This document shows, piece by piece, positions 30,701-39,420 of a DNA stretch of 64,000 bases. How positions within the stretch are numbered: the first letter of the stretch is position 1; each line of letters starts with the position of its first letter. The stretch is from Lachnospiraceae bacterium (GTDB lineage: Bacteria; Bacillota; Clostridia; Lachnospirales; Lachnospiraceae), in assembly GCA_015056975.1 (NCBI GenBank), contig SVFG01000001.1, positions 61,556 through 125,555 of the forward strand, given 5' to 3'. Both the position numbers and the translations under genes were made by a program. The notes beneath the pieces were generated by a model, which searched no databases, had not been told where the DNA came from, and saw only the letters and a program-made list of their open reading frames with translations.

Positions 30701-32078
30701 CGTTTCATGGGCTGATAACGGAGATATACATATTGCGACTATCGTATATAGTGCAGATGGAGATTATTCATTTGATATTACCATGACAGATATGGCAGGC
30801 AATGAAAGCGAAGAAGCAGACTATGGAAATAGTGTTGCGGGCAAAGTGTTTGTTGTAGATAAGACTATTGATAAGCCGTCAGTCACTGGTGTTGAAAACG
30901 GTAAGGCATACACGGGAGATGTGATTCCGACCATTTCATTTGATGATGTGAACTATGATTCATATGAAATAAGTTTAGTACGTACCCGAATGGGTGACAA
31001 GAATGTTAATGTTAAGGAAGCATTTATTGGTGCTATCACAGAGCAGGAACAGGGTGGTTCAGGAACATTTGATACATTTAAAAAGGTTGTTGAAAACGAC
31101 GGAATTTACACCTTGACAGTTAAAATGACTGATAAAGCCGGTAATGAAGCAGTTGAAGAGGTAACATTTACGGTAAACCGCTTTGGTTCTGTATATGTAT
31201 ATAGTGATTATCTTGTATCCTTAATAAAGGATGGAGGTCAGTATATTACCCGTGCCGGAGAAAATGCTACTGCAATTGCCCAAGATTTAGTTATCACAGA
31301 GTATAATGCCGGCAAATTACTTAATGATTCGTTAAGCATCCTGATTACTCGTGACGGAAAAGCATTAGATGTTGACTTTGATGTAAATGCATCAGGTGCA
31401 AATGCAGAAGCAAGTGACAGCGGTTGGTATGAGTATGTGTACACAATCAAGGCATCTAACTTTGCAGAAGACGGTGCTTATAAGATTTCACTATTATCTG
31501 CATATGCTACTGCCGATTCAGAAAGTAATGAATCGACAAGTGTACCGGAGAACTCTATTGACGAAAAGGGCAATCAGATTCTTGATACGATGAATTTTAT
31601 GGTTGATACCACTGCACCGGAAATCAGAAACATTATCAATCTTGATAGCAGTAACGGAATCGTAGATGAAGAAAAGATTAGTGATGAGGGACTTAAAGTA
31701 TCCTATACAATCGTGGATGTAGGCGGATTAAAATCAGTTGATATTCTGTTAAATGGTAAGGTACATCAGACCATTACGGAATTTGGTGACAGTGCGTTTA
31801 ACTACAACGGAAGCTTCTTTATTCCGGAAGACACAAAGACACAGACAGTACAGATTGTTGTTACGGATATTGCAGGCAATGTAACGGATACTTCATCAGA
31901 ATATTTCGATACAAAGGGTGTTTATGTATTTAACAATGAAGTCCTTGTATCTAGAAATTTCTGGGTACGTTTCGTTAACAATCCGGCAATGCTTTGGGGT
32001 ACAGTCGGCGGAACTACTGCAGCATTGGGAGCAGTAGGCTATGCATTAACAGTAAGACGTAAAAGAAGAGTGAAATAA
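24750..32078 (+). CDS. Giant (2442 aa) secreted Ig-like repeat surface protein with C-terminal TM and basic tail
   Basis: Signal peptide; three 101-aa N-terminal repeats; many Ig-like domains (DTTAPVI...ATVVVTER...); ends WGTVGGTTAALGAVGYALTVRRKRRVK; no LPXTG. Confidence 0.85.
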   Translation: MSRRRERFADRFLAVLLSIMLLVAMLPRTILPVMAATDGHPDSFTVSVTDGTDAIDGVSVTLSAKEAEWSLNLNVITDENGVAAFDTDAIETALTTAGLDAGTIVYTATKTGYENATGEVGITVSNLALNADVIMTEIQAIPTLFTVSITDGTDPIDGVNVALSAKEAEWSLNLNVITDENGVAAFDTDAIETALTTASLDAGTIVYTATKTGYENATGEVEITVSNLALNADVIMTETQAIPTLFTVSVTDGTDPIDGVNVALSAKETEWSLNLNAPTDSNGVAKFDTADIETALTAADLDTGTIVYTATKAGYENATGEIEITVSNLSLSADVVMTETQYTLSVTVTGDAVVKLNDVEQNSITVAGQEEVAVVITPALGYYISSVSIGGVEQVVTDVTCFETDIVVNEDNEEVAVILAQYSYQVTASETENGSIGLSAAFVDYNGSSTVTVTPNTGYSIKSVKVNGVAVADFTETDNDGEITFTIDNITTHKTVTAEFVQTATCSLSDITSLFNNEAAVRKDGMTFIYANGGTITFSTDKTGIRIYNTEGQSVAGDGVTQTFNLTQSVTISKIQLRYKAGEELAENWHDVTGVSSEATLKLVIDASSTDSTITSDQKHSNNFYNNDFNVSITAKDENDYSGIKSIEYFVTDTAIEQNVNYADVSEESKTQSGVLYTYTDTITSEQTGTVTVDVEGNKNNSDYVSVWFKITDRAGNVEYKRTEYYLVNCTAPVLNSVTIDGNAHSEATAGYYSKRTATIVLTDRASSFNSDAATNGINIVAKDAEGNDVTISKPAMVQWSSAGNVHTATVVFETNAKYKWDISYVNKAGKALDKTSVVKTGDRIHEFTVDTKAPTGNISYSIEDTWNNLISTLTFGVWDKYSITATATADDEISEIYNILYYKSNADAALTETDLEELYQQGCFGTAVYTVSAEEKFVIYARITDYAGNTLYISTDGAIVDTTNSKITINPEQPNRNGFYNKDVTVNVVVSEMLENHDVYSGIKTIDYRVENDGVKTQEGNLYTFAVENPTYEQLKAEWTGSITVKAGVGEGQNNSDNVRVVITVVDNAGNEYSEETTLAINVDELSASIEMDGEAGKVVDGHGYFAMAERTATITLKDRASSFNADVATAGIVITAVDKEGKTVNNACRISDWTSVGDVHTATVTFKADAIYEWSFSYTNDADSILETITTGTSVTPYYFTVDNTLPTGTVTVNSSTWDKLINVLSFGLYSNIKAEVSATATDNISPFAVEYYKTSNPLAMTKAQLDNVTFEEYEDFSIETDEQFVVYLKITDYAGNYTYVSSNGYIVDKVASTITLTQSEEDALYNAASDVKVDVNVVATEPYSGIQSVDYWVECDGVKTQEQNLFTFNVKEPAQAELVAIWDGTISVDKTKNNSCDVVVYVKTVDNAGNESIASIDLDIDATAPSISVTFDNGNDNNGNTYFNAQRVATVVITERVHHFDAGAATAGIVINAVDAEGNVVENAYTISNWNTVENAEDPDASTHTAIITFSKDANYTWSIAYTDKAGNANVGVTTFATNGTSVAAFDFTVDTTSPTGTIKAVSAEGRQTEWNELRNELMFGFWSKASITLSGTCDDLTSALLQSVEYYKVKSASATDGTTALTAEQLDTVTSWTALTANVQSDDNGTYYSYDGLTVNSDEQFVVYVKLTDLAGNYTYISSNGLIVDHRAPIEEVIASEVILTPEQSASGIYNGNVNIAVKVTDPLINGTYSGISSITYKVFNMGVETQSGDLFVFNNASPKQSDLVQTWAGSIVVNGSLNNSNDVRVVVYAKDNSQNTSEKDVTIKIDTTAPVIDISYDNNVADNEKLFKENRTATVVVTERNFDPQAVNVTITNTDGVVPTIGGWTKIEGTGNQDNTKWMANIVYSADGDYTFDIAYTDMAGNACTSIAYGNSVAATEFTVDKTLPVISVAYDNNAEKNGNFFAAERTATITITEHNFDVNRVVFTQKASLDGKNITIPAVSWADNGDIHIATIVYSADGDYSFDITMTDMAGNESEEADYGNSVAGKVFVVDKTIDKPSVTGVENGKAYTGDVIPTISFDDVNYDSYEISLVRTRMGDKNVNVKEAFIGAITEQEQGGSGTFDTFKKVVENDGIYTLTVKMTDKAGNEAVEEVTFTVNRFGSVYVYSDYLVSLIKDGGQYITRAGENATAIAQDLVITEYNAGKLLNDSLSILITRDGKALDVDFDVNASGANAEASDSGWYEYVYTIKASNFAEDGAYKISLLSAYATADSESNESTSVPENSIDEKGNQILDTMNFMVDTTAPEIRNIINLDSSNGIVDEEKISDEGLKVSYTIVDVGGLKSVDILLNGKVHQTITEFGDSAFNYNGSFFIPEDTKTQTVQIVVTDIAGNVTDTSSEYFDTKGVYVFNNEVLVSRNFWVRFVNNPAMLWGTVGGTTAALGAVGYALTVRRKRRVK
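24880..25782 (+). repeat. Three tandem 303-bp repeats in the giant surface-protein gene
   Basis: Units begin at 24880, 25183 and 25486 (ttactgtatca[g/a]taacggatgggacag); exactly 101 codons per unit. Confidence 0.85.
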
Positions 32079-32100
32079 GAAATAATAGTTTTCTGATTGG

Positions 32101-32132
32101 TTTTCCTACGCAACGTATGTTGCGTAGGAAAA
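32101..32132. terminator. Perfect 14-bp hairpin between the surface-protein gene and the second FHA gene
   Basis: ttttcctacgcaac-gtat-gttgcgtaggaaaa. Confidence 0.75.
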
Positions 32133-32213
32133 CGGAAACTATTTGTCAGACGTAGAAATTTAAAGCTATTAAGTTTGTACTTGTGACAAATAGAACAAGA
32201 GAGAAGGTACAAT

Positions 32214-33134
32214 ATGTATACACTTAAAGACAATGACGTAATAAGAGAAATCGTTTGTGGGAATAATTTTGAATATGTGTTAGAGGACAACAGTTACTTT
32301 GTAAATACTGATTATAAAGTGTTACAGAGTCAAACAAACGGTATTTTTATACAGTGTATGAAGATGACGAGAAATGGGAAGACGGATTTGTATTATATTA
32401 CAAATGATTATCGTCCGATGTCATCTATGTTTGTGGGAATAACTGCAGACTTACTGATTGCTGTGGTTGTGAATCTTTTTGCAAGTGTTATAGAAGTAAG
32501 GAACAATGGCTTTCTTGCATGCCAATGTATAGATTTATCTTGGGATAAGATTTTTGTTGAGCAAAATACACTTAAGGTAAAATTGGTATATCTTCCGCTA
32601 AGTGTGAAAGCATTTGACAGTTATGCAGAATTTGAGAGCGAGCTTCGCTCCAGCATTGTTAAATTGATAAATAAAGTTATTGTTGAGACCAATGAACGTT
32701 TAAATCAGTTTGTACAGGATTTGTGCAACGGTTCTTTATCAATAGAGGATGTATATAATCGTTCGAGAAGTGTAGGCACGCCATCTATTCCAAAGAGAGA
32801 GGAAAACAGAACTCCTGCGCCGGTCAATAATGCAAGCGGTACGATAAAACTCGTGGCAATGAATGCGCCGGGGCATTTTGAGTTACCAATAGACAGTGCA
32901 GATATACTGATCGGCAAGAAACAGGAAATGGTTGATAAAGTTATATTATTTAACAACATGATAAGTCGTAAGCACTGTAGAATTACATGCGTAAACGGCA
33001 TTTACTTCATATCAGATGAAGGAAGTGCTAACGGAACATTTGTCAATGGGGCAAGAGTTGCACAGGGACAGCGTTGTCAGATAAACAGAGGCGACATTAT
33101 TCGCTTAGCAAATAGTGATTTTCAGATTGTGTAA
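32214..33134 (+). CDS. FHA-domain protein with DUF6382-like/pseudokinase-like N-terminus
   Basis: FHA: ILIGKKQEMVDKVILFNNMISRKHCRITCVNGIYFISDEGSANGTFVNG; N-terminal FVEQNTLKVKLVYLPL resembles the FIYLP motif of the 20149 protein. Confidence 0.8.
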   Translation: MYTLKDNDVIREIVCGNNFEYVLEDNSYFVNTDYKVLQSQTNGIFIQCMKMTRNGKTDLYYITNDYRPMSSMFVGITADLLIAVVVNLFASVIEVRNNGFLACQCIDLSWDKIFVEQNTLKVKLVYLPLSVKAFDSYAEFESELRSSIVKLINKVIVETNERLNQFVQDLCNGSLSIEDVYNRSRSVGTPSIPKREENRTPAPVNNASGTIKLVAMNAPGHFELPIDSADILIGKKQEMVDKVILFNNMISRKHCRITCVNGIYFISDEGSANGTFVNGARVAQGQRCQINRGDIIRLANSDFQIV

Positions 33135-33146
33135 AGAGGTGTCAAG

Positions 33147-34205
33147 ATGGCAAAACCAAGAGTGATAATCGCAGATGAAGATGCAAATTATATAATTCCG
33201 TTGCAATTTAAATTTGTAAGTGACTTTTTTAATAAAATAGAGCTCGAGATTATCTCGGACAAGGAATATTTTGATGAATTTTTCTCCAGACCTCAAAATG
33301 CGGAGATATTGATTGTGTCTGATGAGTTATATGATTCTTCGCTTCAGAGACATAACATTGCAAATGTATTTGTGATGATGGAACAGTTTGATGAAGCCGG
33401 AACCGGAGATTTAAGTGTAAATCGATTGTTTAAGTATACGAGTATAAAAGAAATTTTTAATGAGATTGTTGGGAAAAGTGCATCTGCGCTAAGTGTAGCG
33501 GATATAGAGAAGAAAGAAACGCAGATAGTTTTGGTTACATCTGCTGCGGGAGGTGTAGGAAAAACAACAGTAGCAATGGGAATTGCTGCGAGTCTGAGTA
33601 AAAATTATAAAAGAGTGTTATATATAAATGCTTCGAGATTACAGGTATATCAGCATATGTTGGATAATTATTCGGCAATTACGGCATCTGATGTGTATAC
33701 AAAGCTCGCATCATCATCCCAAGATATATATGGAAATATAAAGCATGTAATAAGAAAAGAGGCCTTTAGTTATTTGCCGCCATTTAAAGCGTCATTAATG
33801 TCATTAGGATTAAGCTATTCTGTATACGAAAATATAATTCTCTCAGCGAAGAAAAGTGAGGATTTTGATTATATTATTGTTGATACGGATACAACATTTG
33901 ATGAGGATAAAGCTACGTTATTGAATATTGCCGATAAGGTTGTGATTGTTACGAAGCAAACGTTGGCTTCTGTTCTTGCAACGAATATATTGGTTAGCAA
34001 CATTAATGGTATTGGTGCAGAGAAATATAGTTTTATTTGTAATGATTTTGAGAAGGAAGATAGTAATGCACTGATAAGTCCTAACGTAGCCCTTAAGTTT
34101 ACTGTAGGAGATTATGTAGAACATTTTTTACATTGTGAAGGGATGAAGCCAAATGAGTTGGCGGCGGAAAGTAGTATTCAAAGGGTTTCATTCCTGATTA
34201 TGTAA
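33147..34205 (+). CDS. CpaE/MinD-like P-loop ATPase with degenerate receiver-like N-terminus
   Basis: Deviant Walker A TSAAGGVGKTTVAMGIA; FDYIIVDTDTTFDEDKATLLNIADKVVIVTKQT. Confidence 0.8.
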   Translation: MAKPRVIIADEDANYIIPLQFKFVSDFFNKIELEIISDKEYFDEFFSRPQNAEILIVSDELYDSSLQRHNIANVFVMMEQFDEAGTGDLSVNRLFKYTSIKEIFNEIVGKSASALSVADIEKKETQIVLVTSAAGGVGKTTVAMGIAASLSKNYKRVLYINASRLQVYQHMLDNYSAITASDVYTKLASSSQDIYGNIKHVIRKEAFSYLPPFKASLMSLGLSYSVYENIILSAKKSEDFDYIIVDTDTTFDEDKATLLNIADKVVIVTKQTLASVLATNILVSNINGIGAEKYSFICNDFEKEDSNALISPNVALKFTVGDYVEHFLHCEGMKPNELAAESSIQRVSFLIM

Positions 34206-34216
34206 GGAGGTTTAAG

Positions 34217-34471
34217 ATGAACAAAGAATCCGCAATTATTATTTTTAATATTGTGAAGAGAAATTTTTCGGTGGATCTTGAAGTCCCATTGGATATATCT
34301 GCAAATGACCTTGTCAACGGGTTGAATATAGCTTATGAATTAGGCATTGATACATCTGACATTAAGAATTGTTACTTAAAAGCGGAAAATCCAATTGCGT
34401 TGCTTAAGGGAAATAAAGCATTAGCAGATTTTGGGCTGAGAAATGGTAGTGTAATTAATTTTACAGAATAA
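34217..34471 (+). CDS. EsaB/YukD-like ubiquitin-fold protein
   Basis: 84 aa; DLEVPLDISANDLVNGLNIAYELG...LRNGSVINFTE; immediately upstream of EssC as in T7SSb loci. Confidence 0.75.
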   Translation: MNKESAIIIFNIVKRNFSVDLEVPLDISANDLVNGLNIAYELGIDTSDIKNCYLKAENPIALLKGNKALADFGLRNGSVINFTE

Positions 34472-34483
34472 GGAGAGGGAAAG

Positions 34484-37400
34484 ATGGATAGTAGATATAA
34501 AATTATTTTATCGAATAATAATCTATATAAAGAAATTGAGCTTTCCCCTGATATGCAGATAGCTAAGGTCGGCACAAGTGTTGAGTGTGATTTCCGTTTG
34601 CATAAGGATTTTTTCTTCGGGCAAATTGAACTCATTTTTACTAAAAGTAATAATGGATGGTCTGTAATATGTTCCGACAATCTCTATGTCACTGTTGGTG
34701 ATGTACGTAAATTTGCAACGAAACAACTCGAGCACGGTGATATATTGGAGGTTCGTTATCAAGATTCAGATAATCACGTTTTTAGTTTAGAGTTTTTATT
34801 AGATTTTGATAATGGTAAGCGCAAGTATGAAAGAGTAATTGATGTTTTGGGATGCAACAATTTGTCTATCGGTACTGCAACAAATTGTAATATTGTTTTA
34901 AAAGGCAACTATGTAAAAAGCGACTATATAGAATTATTAAAACAAAATGATGGTTTTTCAGTGCGTATACAAAATTCAACTTATGGTATGTACCATAATG
35001 GAAAAAAAGCTGTAAATACAACTATTATAGCAAATGGCGATTTTTTCTCTGTTTCGGATTACTTTTTCTATTATAAAGATGGTAAGTTATGGACGGAAAT
35101 TAGAGCTGACATCGCAATAAATTATTTGAATTTTATAGATAAACCGGATTTAAACAATTACCCGCGATTTAATCGTAATACGAGAATAAAAGCTATGATT
35201 GAAGGCGGAAAGATTGAAGTATTAGATCCTCCGCCACCGATTCAGAAACCCAAAGGTAATATTATTTCTTCACTCCTGCCATCCCTTATTATGGTAGTGG
35301 CTGGTTTGGCAATGTCCATGCTTTCGCCGTTTATGCTTATTTCAAGCGGCATAGGTGTTGTTACCGGAATAATGGGACTTGTTCAAGGAAACAAAGATTA
35401 TAAAAAGTCATCTGCAGAGCGTATTATTAAATATAATGCTTATATTGAAAACAAAAAGCGAGAAATTGAGCAATGTCGAAATGACGAACGCAAAACACTT
35501 GAAGAAATATATTTGTCTCCGGAAGCAGAACAACATAATTTTGCTACGTTTTCTTCACAACTTTTTGACAGAGATAAAAAGGATGTTGACTTCCTCAGTG
35601 TACGCTTAGGAACTGGTCTTGTTGAAGCGAAGAGAGAGATTAATTATAAAAAGCATGAAAAATTGGATGTTGAAGATGAACTTCAGCAAATTCCAGAAAC
35701 TTTGTGTAATCAATACAAATATATAAATAATGCACCTATCGTTTGTGATTTGACAAAAATAAACGCTGTTTGCATTGTGGGTGAATTAAGTTTTAGGTTT
35801 GAGATTTTTAAAAATTTTATTATTGATATTTCTGCTAGGCACTATTATTCAGATGTCAAAATGTTTTTCATTGCTGAAGAGGAAAACAAAGAAAAGTTAC
35901 ATTGGCTTAGATTCCTTCCGCATGCGTTTAATGATGAATTAGGTATTAGAAATATGGTTTGTGATGGAGAAAGCAAAAATATTATTTTTGAGTATCTATA
36001 CAAAGTTTTGACGCAGAGAAAGCAAAACAAAGAAGATGATACAAAGATAGTGGCATTTTTCTTTGATGAATGCGGATTCAAATCACACCCTATTTCTAAA
36101 TTTGTAGAAGATGCAAGAGAGTTAGGTATTACTTTCGTATTTTTTGAAAAGAACATGTCTGATGTTCCATTGGGATGTGATAATATTATCGAAATAAAAG
36201 ATACTCAAAATGCTTGTTTGATTAACACCTCTGATAAAAATGATGCGTGTAATTTTATTTATCCAAGTATTTCGACTGCATACGCAGAAAGTATTGTTAA
36301 TTTGCTGGCACCGATTTATACCGAAGAAATTTCTTTGGAAGGAACTTTGACAAAAAACATATCACTATTTGAGTTGTTAAATATTATTGCTGTTGATGAT
36401 ATTGATCTCGAATCAAGGTGGAAATCTTCTCAGGTTTTCAAAACGATGGCAGCGCCTCTTGGCGTTTCAAAATCAGGAGTTGTATCATTAGATCTTCATG
36501 ATAAAGCACATGGTCCTCATGGATTGGTTGCGGGTACTACGGGTTCAGGTAAATCCGAAATATTACAAACTTACATTTTGGCAATGTCTACATTGTTCCA
36601 CCCGTATGAAGTATCTTTCGTGATTATAGACTTTAAAGGCGGTGGCATGGTTAATCAGTTTAAGGAATTGCCTCACTTGCTCGGTGCAATAACAAATATT
36701 GATGGAAAAGAAATTGACCGTTCTTTGAAATCGATTAAAGCAGAATTGCAAAAGCGTCAACGCCTTTTTGCTGACGCAGATGTAAATCATATTGACAAAT
36801 ACATAAAGAAGTTTAAGTCGGGTGAGGTAAGGACTCCGCTTCCGCATTTAATTATTATTGTTGATGAGTTTGCAGAGCTTAAAGCAGAACAACCTGAGTT
36901 TATGAAAGAACTTATTTCCGCAGCACGTATAGGACGAAGTTTAGGAGTTCATCTTATTCTTGCAACGCAAAAACCATCAGGACAAGTAGATGATCAGATT
37001 TGGTCAAATTCTAAATTTAAGCTTTGTCTGAAAGTGCAAAGTCAAGAGGATAGTAATGAAGTTATTAAGTCTCCTTTAGCAGCTGAAATTAAGGAACCTG
37101 GTCGAGCTTATTTGCAGGTTGGTAATAACGAAATATTTGAATTGTTTCAATCTGCATATAGTGGTGCACCGGAAAAGGTGGAAAATGAAAGTATTAAGGA
37201 ATTTTCTATATACAGTTTAAGTGGTTCGGGTAAGAAAATACCGGTATTTGTTCAAAAGAAGGAGAAAGCGTCTGAACAAAATCTCACGCAGTTAGAAGCG
37301 ATAGTTAAGTATGTGAATTCTTACTGTTGTAAGCAAAACATAGCAAAACTATCAAACATTTGTCTTCCTCCTTTACCGGATTTGTTGCCGCAACCGGATA

Positions 37401-38956
37401 CTTATGACGAAAATAAAACTCTTGTGGATATTGGATTGTTTGATGATCCGGACAATCAAATTCAAGCACCTGCATATGTGGATTTGCAGAATAGAAATAC
37501 TTTAATTATTGGTTCATCACAGTTTGGAAAAACAAACTTGTTACAATCTATTATTAAAAATATATCCACGCAAACAAGCCCCAAAGAATCAGTATTTTAT
37601 ATTTTAGATTTTGGTTCAATGGTGCTTAAGAATTTTGAAAGGCTTAATCATGTTGGAGGTGTTGTTACTTCTTCCGAGGACGAAAAACTCAAAAATTTAT
37701 TTAAGTTACTTTTTGAAGAGATAACTGTTAGAAAAGAAAAGTTACTTTCAGTTGGAGTCAGTTCATTTTCATCTTATGTTGAAGCCGGATATACCGATTT
37801 GCCGCATATTTATGTGATCGTAGATAATGTGACGGCTCTGATGGAGTTGTACCTATCAAATGATGATAGTTTGCTTTCTATCGTTCGTGAAGGTATTTCA
37901 GTAGGAATCTCAACAATAATGGCTAATAATCAAACTGCCGGTATTGGATATAGGTATCTTTCAAATTTTGCAAATAAAATAGTACTGTATTGTAATGATA
38001 GTGCTGAGTATACTAATATTTTTGATCATGTTACGATTAAGCCGGATGAAAAAGTGGGACGTTGCGTACTGGAAATAGATAAGAATATGCTAGAATGCCA
38101 AACTTACTTAGCTTTTGAAGGGGAGAAGGAAATTGAAAGAGTTCAACATATGCGTAGTTTCATCGAAACTGTTAATAGCAAGTACGAAGAGTTCAGAGCA
38201 AAACAAATTCCGTATATTCCGAATGTTCTTGATATTAAAACGATGCTGCAAGTATATAGTGCTGCACCTAACGGCTATTCATTGCCTGTTGGATTGGCAT
38301 ACGATGATGTCAAACCGTATGTATTAAATCTGAATTCTATAGGAATTTTAGGAATTACAGGAAAAGAAGGCTTTGGTCACAAAAATTTTGTGTCGCTAAT
38401 TGTTAAGAGCTTAATGTCAAAGAGTATGAATGATGCTGAGATAGTAATTTTCGACGATGTAACGAGAAAATATGCTAAATATAAGGACAGCATTGCATAT
38501 TACTCGTTAGATGCAAGTTCGGTTTCAGTTGTTGTTGAACAATGGCATAAGGAATTAAAAAGAAGATATGATGGCATGATGCTAAACAATACAAGTAGTA
38601 CAGATGATAGACTACTTGTTATGATTGTTCAAAATAATGATGTTGCAAGCGCAATACAATCCGATATGGGAGTGTTAGATAAGTTTAATGAAATTCTTAC
38701 ACGTTATAAGGATATGGGAGTATGTATTATTTTTGCAAATTATCCGAACACCTCAATTTCTTACGATGCTCCGGATGCTATTCGAACAATAAGACAAAGA
38801 CAACATGTTATATGCCTTGACGACTTACAAAATCTCAAGTGTATTGACCCGCCGTATGATGCAATCAGACAATATAAAAAGCCGATATCGGTGGGTGACG
38901 GTTACTATGTTAATGGCAATGATGTAGTGAAGTTGAAACTAATATTAGCTGAGTAG
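34484..38956 (+). CDS. essC: Type VII secretion ATPase EssC (N-terminal FHA domains, TM, three FtsK/SpoIIIE-type ATPase domains)
   Basis: Walker A GTTGSGKS with FVIIDFKGGGM; second P-loop GSSQFGKT; third site degenerate (GITGKEGFGHKN). Confidence 0.92.
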   Translation: MDSRYKIILSNNNLYKEIELSPDMQIAKVGTSVECDFRLHKDFFFGQIELIFTKSNNGWSVICSDNLYVTVGDVRKFATKQLEHGDILEVRYQDSDNHVFSLEFLLDFDNGKRKYERVIDVLGCNNLSIGTATNCNIVLKGNYVKSDYIELLKQNDGFSVRIQNSTYGMYHNGKKAVNTTIIANGDFFSVSDYFFYYKDGKLWTEIRADIAINYLNFIDKPDLNNYPRFNRNTRIKAMIEGGKIEVLDPPPPIQKPKGNIISSLLPSLIMVVAGLAMSMLSPFMLISSGIGVVTGIMGLVQGNKDYKKSSAERIIKYNAYIENKKREIEQCRNDERKTLEEIYLSPEAEQHNFATFSSQLFDRDKKDVDFLSVRLGTGLVEAKREINYKKHEKLDVEDELQQIPETLCNQYKYINNAPIVCDLTKINAVCIVGELSFRFEIFKNFIIDISARHYYSDVKMFFIAEEENKEKLHWLRFLPHAFNDELGIRNMVCDGESKNIIFEYLYKVLTQRKQNKEDDTKIVAFFFDECGFKSHPISKFVEDARELGITFVFFEKNMSDVPLGCDNIIEIKDTQNACLINTSDKNDACNFIYPSISTAYAESIVNLLAPIYTEEISLEGTLTKNISLFELLNIIAVDDIDLESRWKSSQVFKTMAAPLGVSKSGVVSLDLHDKAHGPHGLVAGTTGSGKSEILQTYILAMSTLFHPYEVSFVIIDFKGGGMVNQFKELPHLLGAITNIDGKEIDRSLKSIKAELQKRQRLFADADVNHIDKYIKKFKSGEVRTPLPHLIIIVDEFAELKAEQPEFMKELISAARIGRSLGVHLILATQKPSGQVDDQIWSNSKFKLCLKVQSQEDSNEVIKSPLAAEIKEPGRAYLQVGNNEIFELFQSAYSGAPEKVENESIKEFSIYSLSGSGKKIPVFVQKKEKASEQNLTQLEAIVKYVNSYCCKQNIAKLSNICLPPLPDLLPQPDTYDENKTLVDIGLFDDPDNQIQAPAYVDLQNRNTLIIGSSQFGKTNLLQSIIKNISTQTSPKESVFYILDFGSMVLKNFERLNHVGGVVTSSEDEKLKNLFKLLFEEITVRKEKLLSVGVSSFSSYVEAGYTDLPHIYVIVDNVTALMELYLSNDDSLLSIVREGISVGISTIMANNQTAGIGYRYLSNFANKIVLYCNDSAEYTNIFDHVTIKPDEKVGRCVLEIDKNMLECQTYLAFEGEKEIERVQHMRSFIETVNSKYEEFRAKQIPYIPNVLDIKTMLQVYSAAPNGYSLPVGLAYDDVKPYVLNLNSIGILGITGKEGFGHKNFVSLIVKSLMSKSMNDAEIVIFDDVTRKYAKYKDSIAYYSLDASSVSVVVEQWHKELKRRYDGMMLNNTSSTDDRLLVMIVQNNDVASAIQSDMGVLDKFNEILTRYKDMGVCIIFANYPNTSISYDAPDAIRTIRQRQHVICLDDLQNLKCIDPPYDAIRQYKKPISVGDGYYVNGNDVVKLKLILAE

Positions 38957-38972
38957 AAAAGAAGGTGATTAT

Positions 38973-39404
38973 ATGGCTAAATCTCTTGATGACTATAAAT
39001 CAGAGAAAAAAAGTTTGGAAAACCAAATTTCAAGTCGAAAAAGCAAAAATGCAAGAATTTCAAGAGAAATTGCGCGGCTTGAAGACGCTTATAACAAAAT
39101 GGGCAAAATAAAGCGCAATAATGATAATAACGCAGACAAAGTAAGAGATAATACCAAACTTAATAAAGTAGCAGGCAATGTAGAATGGAGAGGCAAATAT
39201 AAGGATCAGTTTGATAATGCTATGAAGGATAGGGCAACTCCTGCTGCTAAAGATTTTTTTGATAGTATTGATGCTATGCAAGACGAAATAGGAAGGGCAT
39301 TGGACAAAAAAAGAGGAGAATATAATACGGGTTCTTCCATTCTTAACGGTTTAAATAAAGCGTGGAATAATGTTTCGGGTATTATCCGTAACTGGGTCAA
39401 TTAA
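38973..39404 (+). CDS. DUF5082/YwqH-like T7SS-associated helical protein
   Basis: Coiled-coil N-terminus, WRGKYKDQFDNAM motif; position upstream of an LXG gene. Confidence 0.65.
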   Translation: MAKSLDDYKSEKKSLENQISSRKSKNARISREIARLEDAYNKMGKIKRNNDNNADKVRDNTKLNKVAGNVEWRGKYKDQFDNAMKDRATPAAKDFFDSIDAMQDEIGRALDKKRGEYNTGSSILNGLNKAWNNVSGIIRNWVN

Positions 39405-39420
39405 TGGGAGGTGATATTTT

